This document shows, piece by piece, positions 1 through 8,049 of a DNA stretch of 64,000 nucleotides. The notes under the pieces are model-generated. The model did no database searches and was not told the DNA's origin. It saw only the letters and a program-made list of their open reading frames with translations. Each line of letters begins with the position of its first letter. Position 1 is the first letter of the stretch. This stretch comes from Sulfurospirillum sp. (GTDB lineage Bacteria; Campylobacterota; Campylobacteria; Campylobacterales; Sulfurospirillaceae): positions 62,001 through 126,000 of the forward strand of contig JADGDR010000007.1 of the NCBI GenBank assembly GCA_016744795.1, given 5' to 3'. The translations under genes were made by a program, and so were the position numbers.

Positions 1-595
1 TTCCATGAAATCTTGCATATATAGTATTTAAAGATATCTCTTTCCCATAAAGTTTATTTACTTTTTCCAAGTTACTCTGTATACCACTAATCAACCACTC
101 TTGGAGTTGGCTATAACTCTCAAACTCATACCCTAACTTCATAATTAGTCTATTGGTATAACTATCAACAACCATGGCTTCACGAAAACAAGCATAACAT
201 AAGATACAATCAGCACTCTCTTCACCAATACCTTTTTGGGACAATAACCAATCTCGGTTTACATGTAAAGAGAAGTTTTCAAAACTTTCAAACTCTTCAA
301 ATATATTTTGACATAACTTTTTTAAATTTTTTGCTTTTGTATTGTAAAATCCACTTGGTTTAATAAGAAGTGATAACTCTGTAACATCTAACTTTGCTAT
401 AGACTCTAAATTTAACAGATTTTGCTCTCTAAGATTTTCTAAACTTTTTTCAACCTTAATCCACTTTGCTTGTTGAGTTAAAATTGTACCAACGACAACT
501 TCAAAAGTCCCACTTTTAGGCCACCAAAGTTCTTCTCTTTCTTCTTTTATGTGTCCACTATTTTTCAGTGCGACAAGAAGTTCAAAGCTATCCAT
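1..595 (-). CDS. magIII: 3-methyladenine DNA glycosylase MagIII (partial at window edge)
   Basis: I translated this gene by hand; its 3' end lies beyond base 1. It should excise 3-methyladenine from alkylated DNA as the first step of base excision repair. The protein begins MDSFELLVALKNSG and has a WWPKSGTFEVVVG segment, the helix-hairpin-helix QKGIGEESADCILCY and the VVDSYTNRL segment carrying the catalytic Asp of the endonuclease III superfamily. This is the pattern of the Helicobacter MagIII class. The ATG at 595-593 overlaps the mfd stop by 8 bases (ATGGATAG), so the two repair genes are translationally coupled. One copy of the dispersed palindrome lies inside (258-269), encoding FSLHVN. 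The family is confident; substrate specificity is inferred from the family. Confidence 0.85.
   Translation of the reverse strand, partial: MDSFELLVALKNSGHIKEEREELWWPKSGTFEVVVGTILTQQAKWIKVEKSLENLREQNLLNLESIAKLDVTELSLLIKPSGFYNTKAKNLKKLCQNIFEEFESFENFSLHVNRDWLLSQKGIGEESADCILCYACFREAMVVDSYTNRLIMKLGYEFESYSQLQEWLISGIQSNLEKVNKLYGKEISLNTIYARFHG
258..269. repeat. Palindrome TTTACATGTAAA in magIII
   Basis: An exact 12-mer, read as SLHVNR on the minus strand. First copy in the window; the next is at 3844-3854 in the bactofilin gene (RLHVDG). Confidence 0.9.
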
Positions 596-3557
596 TTCTT
601 ACCTTTTTTCTTAAATGAGACAATACTGTCGCTATCACATCATCATCATCTTTACTTCTCGATTTTAAATAACTTTTCTGCTCATTTTTATCTTTTAAAG
701 TTATATTTTGTCCAAAATTAGAGATGCTTACTATGTCTATATTGGCTGAGAGAATTTTTATGGTAATAACATCTAAGAACTGTTTTGTATAAATATCAAG
801 CTTACCAAATCTGTCTACCATCTCTTCTTCCATATCAAGCACATCTCTAACACTCTCACATTTACTAAGACGACGATATAGCTCTAATCTAACTCTATCT
901 TCACTAACACAATCACTACTTATGAAGGCATTTATAGAGAGTTTTATCTCTACCTCTTTTTTCTTCACTGGAGTATTGTTCAAAAGCATGTTAATAGCAT
1001 CTTCAAGCATTCTCAAATAGAGTGAATACCCTATGTTTTTTATATGTCCACTTTGTGCCTCACCAATTAGATTCCCTCCTCCTCGTATCTCTAAATCATG
1101 ATAAGCCAAAACTGAGCCACTTCCTAAAAATGAGTTAGCTTCAAGTGCAATAAGTCTCTTTTTAGATTGCTCTGTTAATTGAGATTTATCTTTAACTAAA
1201 AAGTAACAATAACCTTGACGCTTACCACGGCCTACACGTCCTCTCATCTGATGAAGATCTGCTATACCAAAGTTATCACTTCCATCAATAATGATAGTAT
1301 TTACATTTGGTATATGAATGCCAGATTCAATTATTGAAGTTGAAAGTAATAAGTCATACTCTTTATTTTCAAAATTTATCATCTCTTTTTCTGTAACAGT
1401 TGCACTTATCTTTGAATGAAGTATTAAGATTTTAAGTCCTGGAAGAAGTTCTTGAAGCTCTTTTTTCTTATTATCTATACTTGCAATTCTATTATGTACA
1501 AAAAATACTTGTCCACCACGTCTAAATTCTCTACTTATTGCTTCTTTTAAAGATTTTTCTTCATACTCCTTTACAAAAGTTCTTATATCTTCTCTCTCGC
1601 TTGGAGGAGTTAATATCTGAGAATACTGCTTAATAGAGCTCAGAGCCATATTTAGACTTCTAGGAATTGGGGTTGCACTCATGCTCAATATATGAACGTC
1701 TTCTCTCATAAGTTTTAGTTTCTCTTTTTGTTTTACACCAAACTTATGTTCTTCATCAAGTATAATCAAAGCTGGATTTTTAAGCTCAACTCCTAGTAAA
1801 GAGTGCGTTCCAACACAAATTTTAAGCTCTCCACTTCTAAGGTCAGCCAAAATTTTACTTTTTTCTCTTGCCGTTGTAAAACGATCGAGCTTCTCAACTC
1901 TTATATCGTACTTCTTAAATCTCTCATTAAGCGATTTAAAATGCTGAGCACTAAGAAGTGTAGTTGGAGCCAACATAATGCTCTGATAGCCATTTATGGC
2001 ACTTAGAAACATTGCATTCATAGCTACTTCTGTTTTACCAAAACCAACATCACCACTTAAAAGTCTATCCATCATTTTTGATGATTTCAAATCTTCAAAT
2101 ATTTCATTAATTGATTTTGTTTGATCTTGCGTATACTCAAACCCAGCATCTTTTTGAAAATCTCTAATTTTTTCCTGAGTGTGTAAAGTTGTAGCTTCTA
2201 TCATCTCTCTTTTTGCGGCCACTGCTATAATTTCACTAGCAATTTCAAGAAGTTTAGCCCTTGTTTTTGCTTTTAGCTTTTGAAAGCTTCCTTTTCCTAG
2301 TTTATCTACTACTGCTAAGTGTCCACCATCACTAATGTAACGATCAATCACATCTAGATTTTCAACAGGAAGAAGAAGTCTATCATCTCCTTGATATTCA
2401 ACTACAACAAAATCTCTAGTACTACCTAAAACTGTTGTATTTTGTAGCCCTTTAAAAAGCCCTACTCCATAATTTTCATGTACTACCAAATCACCTATTT
2501 TAAGTTCATCTAAAATAATGGAAGCTTTTTTTCTTCTCTTCTTTTTTGATTGTTTATTTAGTGATATAATGACTTCGTTAGAGCTAATTATATTTACAAT
2601 CAGCTTACTTTGTTTAAAGCCAAAACTAGGGTCAATTTCCTCTTGTCTTAAAAGAATCTCACTTTTTGCTAGTATGGTTACTTTTTTGTTTTTATGAAAA
2701 TCTAAAAAGTTACTAACAGCAGCTATTTCAAGAGCTTTGAAGTTCTTTGCAATTGGGATTACTGATAAAGAGTTTAGTCTTTCACTTCCCTCTTTATCAA
2801 AAAAACCTATCTCTTGTATCTCTTCATCCAAAGAGTCTAATAACTTTATATCGAATTCTTCAAAATAGTTTTTACAAACATCTTTTAAAGCCCAAAGTCC
2901 TAAAGAGTGTATATCTTTTACAAAACTATCACTATCAATTTTCTCTATTTTTTCATTTAATTTATCAAACTCTTCACTACTTAGTGAAAAAAGTGCTGGA
3001 ACTACTTCAAATGATTCTAACTCTTCTTTTTGACTCTTTTGTGTTTCACACTCAAAATAGCGAATACTCTCTATATCTTCATCAAATAGAGATATTCTAA
3101 GAGCTAATTTAGAGTTAATAGGAAATATATCTATAATATCACCACGAAAAGAGACTTCTCCTTGTGATTCAACAACATCTACAATTGAATAACCCCAATT
3201 TAACATACTCTCTTTAAATTCGTTTAGCTTCAATGTAGCACCAAACTCTATGGGTTGAGTCTTAAAAAGATTTTTTGGAGGAAGAGGAGTAAAAAGTGTA
3301 CGCAAAGGAGCAATAAGAACTTTTTTTGTTGAGTTATCTTCATAATAACTTTTTAAAGTATTTAAAAGTTGTTGAAGTTCATCACTAAAAGAGAGCAAAT
3401 CATCACCAAAATTAGCTCTCAAGTCTGGTAGTACATATGCTTTTTTTTCTACATATTCAACAACTTGTGATACTAAAAAGGCATCTTTTTCAGTGGCAAC
3501 ACCAAAAACATCAGTATTACCACCATTTTTAAAAAATTCATAAACCGAAGATTGCAA
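588..3557 (-). CDS. mfd: Transcription-repair coupling factor Mfd
   Basis: Mfd is an ATP-driven DNA translocase that removes RNA polymerase stalled at lesions and recruits UvrA. The 989-residue protein is somewhat shorter than the E. coli form (about 1150), as is common in this phylum. It has an N-terminal UvrB-like region, a CarD-like polymerase-interacting domain around residue 350 (GDLVVHENYGVGLFKG), and an SF2 helicase core. The core shows Walker A SGDVGFGKTE near residue 500, a DEEH box (ILDEEHKFG), SMSATPIPRS, and the motif VI region HQMRGRVGRGKR near 775. The gene lies 2 bases downstream of the bactofilin gene and overlaps magIII, so it belongs to the same long minus-strand unit. No copy of the dispersed palindrome was seen in it. 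Confidence 0.97.
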   Translation of the reverse strand: MQSSVYEFFKNGGNTDVFGVATEKDAFLVSQVVEYVEKKAYVLPDLRANFGDDLLSFSDELQQLLNTLKSYYEDNSTKKVLIAPLRTLFTPLPPKNLFKTQPIEFGATLKLNEFKESMLNWGYSIVDVVESQGEVSFRGDIIDIFPINSKLALRISLFDEDIESIRYFECETQKSQKEELESFEVVPALFSLSSEEFDKLNEKIEKIDSDSFVKDIHSLGLWALKDVCKNYFEEFDIKLLDSLDEEIQEIGFFDKEGSERLNSLSVIPIAKNFKALEIAAVSNFLDFHKNKKVTILAKSEILLRQEEIDPSFGFKQSKLIVNIISSNEVIISLNKQSKKKRRKKASIILDELKIGDLVVHENYGVGLFKGLQNTTVLGSTRDFVVVEYQGDDRLLLPVENLDVIDRYISDGGHLAVVDKLGKGSFQKLKAKTRAKLLEIASEIIAVAAKREMIEATTLHTQEKIRDFQKDAGFEYTQDQTKSINEIFEDLKSSKMMDRLLSGDVGFGKTEVAMNAMFLSAINGYQSIMLAPTTLLSAQHFKSLNERFKKYDIRVEKLDRFTTAREKSKILADLRSGELKICVGTHSLLGVELKNPALIILDEEHKFGVKQKEKLKLMREDVHILSMSATPIPRSLNMALSSIKQYSQILTPPSEREDIRTFVKEYEEKSLKEAISREFRRGGQVFFVHNRIASIDNKKKELQELLPGLKILILHSKISATVTEKEMINFENKEYDLLLSTSIIESGIHIPNVNTIIIDGSDNFGIADLHQMRGRVGRGKRQGYCYFLVKDKSQLTEQSKKRLIALEANSFLGSGSVLAYHDLEIRGGGNLIGEAQSGHIKNIGYSLYLRMLEDAINMLLNNTPVKKKEVEIKLSINAFISSDCVSEDRVRLELYRRLSKCESVRDVLDMEEEMVDRFGKLDIYTKQFLDVITIKILSANIDIVSISNFGQNITLKDKNEQKSYLKSRSKDDDDVIATVLSHLRKKVRNG

Positions 3558-3559
3558 AC

Positions 3560-3958
3560 TTATTTGTCCTTTGGTTCAACTTTTTTTATAATATGAGTTT
3601 GATTATCTCTTTTTATCTTACTTTCGCCTTCAAACTCAGCTTTAGCTTCAATCATAAGTTCTTTTGACATAACTTTACCTAAAAACTTTCCACCAGCCAA
3701 TACTTCAACACCATTACAATCAGCATTACCCTGAAAAAGACCATTAACTATAAGTCTATTTGCAGTTACATTACCATTGATTTTTCCACCCTTACCTATG
3801 GTTACTATACTTTTAGAGTGAACTTCTCCTGTAATCTCTCCATCTACATGTAAGCGTGAAGCACAATTAAAAACTCCATCTATCTTAGCACCACTTGCTA
3901 TTATTGTTGTTTCGCTAGATGCAGGCGATTCTGCATTAGATTTATCAAAGATTGCCAT
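3560..3958 (-). CDS. ccmA: Bactofilin (CcmA family)
   Basis: This is a small polymerising cytoskeletal protein of 132 residues. A central right-handed beta-helix (about residues 15-110) shows the repeating hydrophobic/glycine pattern of bactofilins (SRLHVDGEITGEVHSKSI, IGKGGKINGNVTANRLIV), flanked by short polar tails. In Helicobacter the homologue CcmA acts with the M23 peptidases Csd1/Csd2 to set helical cell shape. Here the gene starts inside the 3' end of an M23 peptidase gene, with a 58-base overlap, and mfd follows. The ATG at 3958 is preceded by AAAGGAG about 11 bases upstream, which supports this start despite the overlap. The role in curvature is inferred from homology and context. 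Confidence 0.92.
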   Translation of the reverse strand: MAIFDKSNAESPASSETTIIASGAKIDGVFNCASRLHVDGEITGEVHSKSIVTIGKGGKINGNVTANRLIVNGLFQGNADCNGVEVLAGGKFLGKVMSKELMIEAKAEFEGESKIKRDNQTHIIKKVEPKDK

Positions 3959-4836
3959 GAAACTCTTTTCTCCTTTTTAAATATCTTCTCAAAATTAGAA
4001 CTATTCCACTTTATAAAGTTCAATGGATTTAAAGGTCTTGCAATAAATCTCACCTCATAATGAAGATGTGGACCAGTTGACATTCCACTGTTACCAGTGT
4101 AGGCTATAATATCACCTTTTTTTACAAAAGTACCTGATTTGACAGGAAACTTTTTACTAAGATGTGCATAAGTAGTCTTAAACCCATAATTATGTTCTAT
4201 TATAACTAAATTCCCAAAACCACTACTCTTATGATAACCAGCATATTCGACAACTCCATCAGCTGGTGCCCGAACTGGTGTCATCTTTTTTGCTCTTAAA
4301 TCCAAGCCTCTATGAAATTCTTTTCTTTTCAAAATTGGATGTTGTCTCCAACCAAACTTAGCACTATAACCATTATATGGTATAACTTTTCCATTTGGAA
4401 TATTATTAAAAAAGACTCTTTGTTGTTCTGATGTAAACTTTATATTTTGTAATCTAACATCAACCTCAGTTTCTAAAGATGGTGTTATACCAACAAGTGC
4501 TTCAATATTTGTTATCTTCTCTTTTATAGTATTAAGCGCTACGCTCTTTTCACCTATCTTTTTAGTTAAAATTTCTGTTTTAATATTAAGGTCTTTTATG
4601 AGCTTATCATTACTCAATTTTAAAACTTTTTGTTGTTCAATCATCTTAGTTTTTTTATCTTCTAAATGAGTAACTTCATCTATCAAAAATGAGATAAGAT
4701 AAGAACCAGTAACAATAAGAAAAATTACAAAAAGTGTAAAGTATAGGACAAAACGTTTAATAATCTGGTGCAGTAAATAGTGCTTAGAACCATTTATATC
4801 TGATATAGTTATAGTAAATTTATTTTTTACTGACAT
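3901..4836 (-). CDS. Membrane-anchored M23 (LytM) peptidoglycan endopeptidase, Csd1-like
   Basis: The 311-residue protein has a transmembrane segment at about residues 29-52, a predicted coiled coil at about 55-115, and a periplasmic LytM domain at about 165-265. The zinc ligands look intact: H and D in FHRGLDLRAK and HxH in GPHLHYEVRF. It should therefore cleave peptidoglycan cross-links, unlike degenerate family members. The neighbouring bactofilin gene points to a cell-shape role like Csd1/Csd2 of Helicobacter. Only one M23 gene is present here, where Helicobacter, as I recall, carries two. It overlaps folC by 10 bases and the bactofilin gene by 58. Which Csd protein it corresponds to is not decided. 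Confidence 0.9.
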   Translation of the reverse strand: MSVKNKFTITISDINGSKHYLLHQIIKRFVLYFTLFVIFLIVTGSYLISFLIDEVTHLEDKKTKMIEQQKVLKLSNDKLIKDLNIKTEILTKKIGEKSVALNTIKEKITNIEALVGITPSLETEVDVRLQNIKFTSEQQRVFFNNIPNGKVIPYNGYSAKFGWRQHPILKRKEFHRGLDLRAKKMTPVRAPADGVVEYAGYHKSSGFGNLVIIEHNYGFKTTYAHLSKKFPVKSGTFVKKGDIIAYTGNSGMSTGPHLHYEVRFIARPLNPLNFIKWNSSNFEKIFKKEKRVSWQSLINLMQNRLHLAKQQ

Positions 4837-5975
4837 AAGTGCAAAAACCTCTCAACGACTGAAAAAGAGCCAAATACTAAATACTCTTCATCTTCTTCTA
4901 TTTTTTTAAATATTGAGTACTTAGTACCTTGAGAAGTTAAAACATCTTCTAATTTACTTTCTAAAACTTTTCTTTCATTATCAATCTCTAATATCTGAAC
5001 TTCTTTAATAATTGGTTTCAAAATTTCCAAAATTGTACCATACTCTTTATCATTAAAGCTATTATAGAGTAAAACAACTTTTTTTTCTCTAAAATGCTCT
5101 AGTAAAGCCATTGCAGCCATAGGATTATGTCCTACATCTATGGTTATATTTGAAGCTATTTTTTGACATCTTCCATATAATTTCAAATTTTCTAATAAAT
5201 TAACATCAACTTCATAACCTAAAAGTGAATAAGCACAAAAGGCTGTTGAAAAATTATCTATGAAAAAAGCTGGATAATTTTTATATTTCACCCAACTCTT
5301 AAGCTCTTCATAAAACTCATCACTAAGATAACTCTGTGCTAAAAAAAGATTACTATTTACCTCTTTGACTCTATTATAAGCAAATGTATAAACTTCTTTT
5401 TCATACTGCTTTGCTAGAAGCAGATTTCCACTGACACTTCTAAGTTTTGTAGAGGCAATTTGTTCTATAGTAGACCCTAAAAAAGACTCATGGTCATATC
5501 CAATAGGTGTAATTATACTTAGGCATTTTTGAAAAACATTAGTTGCATCAAACTCTCCACCAAGACCAGCTTCTAAAACTACATAGTCGCATTTCTCACA
5601 AAAAATCAACATTGCTAGAAGTGTAGTATATTCAAAGTATGAAAGTGCCTTACTTTGCTCTTGTGAAAGTAAAACTTGAAGTCTTTTATGTGTAGTTTCT
5701 AGTAATTCATCACTTATATCTTCACCATCTATCCAAATTCGTTCGTTGAACCGCACTATGTGAGGAGAACTATAATGCCCTACATGTAAACCCTTTACAT
5801 GTAAAAGATGAGCTAAAGCACGACCAGTTGATCCTTTACCATTAGTTCCTACTATATGAACTATTTTAGGAAGTTTGAAATATTTTTTTATCTTTTTAAA
5901 AATATTTGGAAACCTATCGTAATTTATTGTTTTATAGTAAAGTGGTTTACTTTGTAAAAACTCTCCTAAAGTCAT
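4827..5975 (-). CDS. folC: Folylpolyglutamate synthase / dihydrofolate synthase
   Basis: FolC adds glutamate to dihydropteroate and folates in the cytoplasm. The 382-residue protein is a Mur-ligase-type enzyme with the P-loop IVGTNGKGSTGRALA near residue 45, the YSSPHIVRFNERI segment, and the EAGLGGEFDATNVF stretch with TPIGYDHESFLG that binds Mg and ATP. The C-terminal domain carries IDVGHNPMA. The length is slightly shorter than the roughly 420 residues of E. coli FolC. Two copies of the dispersed palindrome sit side by side near the P-loop, encoding LLHVKGLHVGHY. It overlaps the GGDEF gene upstream by 4 bases and the M23 gene downstream by 10. Confidence 0.95.
   Translation of the reverse strand: MTLGEFLQSKPLYYKTINYDRFPNIFKKIKKYFKLPKIVHIVGTNGKGSTGRALAHLLHVKGLHVGHYSSPHIVRFNERIWIDGEDISDELLETTHKRLQVLLSQEQSKALSYFEYTTLLAMLIFCEKCDYVVLEAGLGGEFDATNVFQKCLSIITPIGYDHESFLGSTIEQIASTKLRSVSGNLLLAKQYEKEVYTFAYNRVKEVNSNLFLAQSYLSDEFYEELKSWVKYKNYPAFFIDNFSTAFCAYSLLGYEVDVNLLENLKLYGRCQKIASNITIDVGHNPMAAMALLEHFREKKVVLLYNSFNDKEYGTILEILKPIIKEVQILEIDNERKVLESKLEDVLTSQGTKYSIFKKIEEDEEYLVFGSFSVVERFLHLCQ
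5781..5805. repeat. Two adjacent copies of the TTTACATGTAAA-type palindrome in folC
   Basis: The first copy is TACATGTAAA (5781-5790) and the second is the exact 12-mer (5794-5805), separated by CCC. Both are read in the LHV frame of folC on the minus strand. Confidence 0.9.
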
Positions 5976-7519
5976 TTAGCTTTTGGCATTACTTGATTTC
6001 TACCGCTATGCTTCGCTTTATAGAGCATCTTATCGGCACTAGTTATTGTCTCTTTTTCAGAACTACTAAGTGAACGTTGAGCCACACCACAACTTATTTT
6101 GACATCAATACGCTCATTTTTATAAACAAACTTATAGTTTTCTATGATTTTTCTTATTTTCTCTGCAAAAAGGACTCCTTGAGCCAAGTCTGTATTTGGA
6201 AGTATTGTTAAAAACTCCTCGCCACCATATCGACCAACAAAATCTACTTCTCTTAAGTATCTTCTTAAAATTTTTCCAAGAGTCGAGAGTATAACATCAC
6301 CAGCTTCATGTCCATATGTGTCATTTACCATTTTAAAGTGATCAATGTCTAAAAAGCAAAGTGTATAATCAATCTTATATCTTTTATATGCTTCTTCAAC
6401 TCTTTTAACTTCACTATTAAGTGCTCTTTTTGTTGCAACATTTGTTAAAAAGTCCTCTTTACTCTCTTTTTTTGCAAGCAGTAAAGCATTTTCAAGTTTT
6501 TTCACTCTTGTATGAAGTTTTGTGATAGTCTTTTGGTTATCTACCATTTTTAGGCTCAAACCTTTAGTTTCTAACTCCAAAGAAGTTGCAATATGAAGAA
6601 GTTTTTCCTGAACTGACTCAAAACTATCCTCTTTTAAATTTAAATTTGTTAAATCTTTTTTTATACCTCTTACTTGTTCTCCACTTATTTTGCTAGTATC
6701 AATCAAATCAAATATTTTTGAATTAATATCATTTAATAGCTTATCAAGTGTAGAAATTTTACTTTTTACTTCCTCTTTATCAAGCTCTATTCTTTTTTTG
6801 ATAAAACGTTTTATATCATCTTGCATCGCTGTTGAAGAGATTGCTTCGGGTGAGTTTCTAAGCTCATAACTAATGGTTGCCAAATCATCATTCATACTTG
6901 AAGCAATTGATGGAGTAAGGGTTGCTACTATTAAAGGTGCTACTATTTTATATATCTCACTATCATCATCTTTATCTAATAGTTTTGTTATATCAAATAC
7001 CATCTTCTCTACATCATCTTTATTTATTTTTCCATATTTGTCTAATTTTTTCAAAAATGTATCATCATAACCAGAAATAAAATCAAACCATTTGTCTCTA
7101 ATAGTCTCTATTGATTTTAAATCTTGTTTCATATCTAATCTATCTAAAGAAGCATTAGCAAGGGTTGTTGCTTTTTTATTGTGCAAAAGAGACAAAGCTT
7201 GAAGTGTACGTTTTGAAAGAAGAACAAGAGAAGTTATAAGCTGTTCACTCTGTTGAGCATTACTTCTATTTAATCTTGAAACAAAAAAAGCAAGCAGTTG
7301 GTCAACAGTAGATACATTAATTTTTTTAGCTTCTGCTGAGAGTTTGCTATCTAATTTTTTTATATATTTTGTTACTTTTTGACAATCTTCAACTACAACG
7401 CCTTTTTTCTTTGCAACTTGACAAAAGATTTTGTTGTAATTATCTGGTGTAAATATCAGATGTTCTGCCTTTAATTTTTCAAAACTCTCTTTGATTATCT
7501 CATTTATAGTACTTGCCAT
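5972..7519 (-). CDS. Diguanylate cyclase (soluble, GGDEF) with helical N-terminal region
   Basis: The C-terminal GGDEF domain (about residues 345-512) should make cyclic di-GMP from two GTP. It has the active-site loop GRYGGEEFLTI and, five residues upstream, the RxxD inhibitory site (REVD), so product inhibition is likely. There is no signal peptide or membrane segment. The first 330 residues are mostly helical with a predicted coiled coil just before the GGDEF domain, as in other Campylobacterota cyclases of this layout; I recognise no sensor domain. The gene lies between folC and lptE in an otherwise housekeeping operon and overlaps folC by 4 bases, so it is probably co-expressed with envelope and folate genes. 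Confidence 0.93.
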   Translation of the reverse strand: MASTINEIIKESFEKLKAEHLIFTPDNYNKIFCQVAKKKGVVVEDCQKVTKYIKKLDSKLSAEAKKINVSTVDQLLAFFVSRLNRSNAQQSEQLITSLVLLSKRTLQALSLLHNKKATTLANASLDRLDMKQDLKSIETIRDKWFDFISGYDDTFLKKLDKYGKINKDDVEKMVFDITKLLDKDDDSEIYKIVAPLIVATLTPSIASSMNDDLATISYELRNSPEAISSTAMQDDIKRFIKKRIELDKEEVKSKISTLDKLLNDINSKIFDLIDTSKISGEQVRGIKKDLTNLNLKEDSFESVQEKLLHIATSLELETKGLSLKMVDNQKTITKLHTRVKKLENALLLAKKESKEDFLTNVATKRALNSEVKRVEEAYKRYKIDYTLCFLDIDHFKMVNDTYGHEAGDVILSTLGKILRRYLREVDFVGRYGGEEFLTILPNTDLAQGVLFAEKIRKIIENYKFVYKNERIDVKISCGVAQRSLSSSEKETITSADKMLYKAKHSGRNQVMPKAK

Positions 7520-7532
7520 AATTACACCCTTT

Positions 7533-8048
7533 CTATTTCATACCTTTAATAGCAATTCTCGATACAAATTCATTTAATGCATCCAACGATGCTAATTTAA
7601 TAGCTTCAAATCTATTACTATCAGAAATCACACTATTCGTTTTTCCTTCATCATCCTCTGCTATAGAAAAATCATACTCTCCTATTGTTGAAAAACTCTC
7701 ACTCTTTCCGTCTTTAGTAACATATTTTATACTTAATGATACTTTTGTTTTATAAGCAGTTACATATCCATTTTTATTATACAATATTGGAGAAAATGAT
7801 ATTGAGCCAATTTTAACAAAAAGCTCACTTGTCGATGTCTCTTTTGAACTTAACTTTCCTCCAAGTCTTGTTATAATAGACTCATTAACTGCATCTTTTA
7901 TCAAAACACTATTTTTAGGGTCTTTTCTGCTTATGGTCACATCAACATGTATACGCTCACCTAAAGCTTCTCTAGTATAATGTGCTGCTGGTTTATATCC
8001 ACAAGCAGTTATAAAAACTATTATAAATAAAGACCACAAATACTTCAT
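7533..8048 (-). CDS. lptE: LPS-assembly lipoprotein LptE-like
   Basis: This is a 171-residue lipoprotein. The signal peptide MKYLWSLFIIVFITAC ends in a lipobox (ITAC) with Cys at residue 16, followed by GYKPAAHYTRE, the usual start of LptE/RlpB proteins in this phylum. The beta-rich remainder fits the LptE fold, which plugs the LptD barrel that inserts LPS into the outer membrane. It sits one base after leuS; lptE-leuS adjacency is widespread in proteobacteria and supports the call more than primary similarity does. A chance ACATGTA at about 7945 lacks the flanks of the dispersed palindrome. Confidence 0.8.
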   Translation of the reverse strand: MKYLWSLFIIVFITACGYKPAAHYTREALGERIHVDVTISRKDPKNSVLIKDAVNESIITRLGGKLSSKETSTSELFVKIGSISFSPILYNKNGYVTAYKTKVSLSIKYVTKDGKSESFSTIGEYDFSIAEDDEGKTNSVISDSNRFEAIKLASLDALNEFVSRIAIKGMK

Positions 8049-8049
8049 T

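Noticed and set aside
2747-3100. Long plus-strand open frame opposite mfd
   Set aside because: It is antisense to a well-conserved gene, has low-complexity Leu/His/Phe-rich translation and no RBS; a shadow frame.
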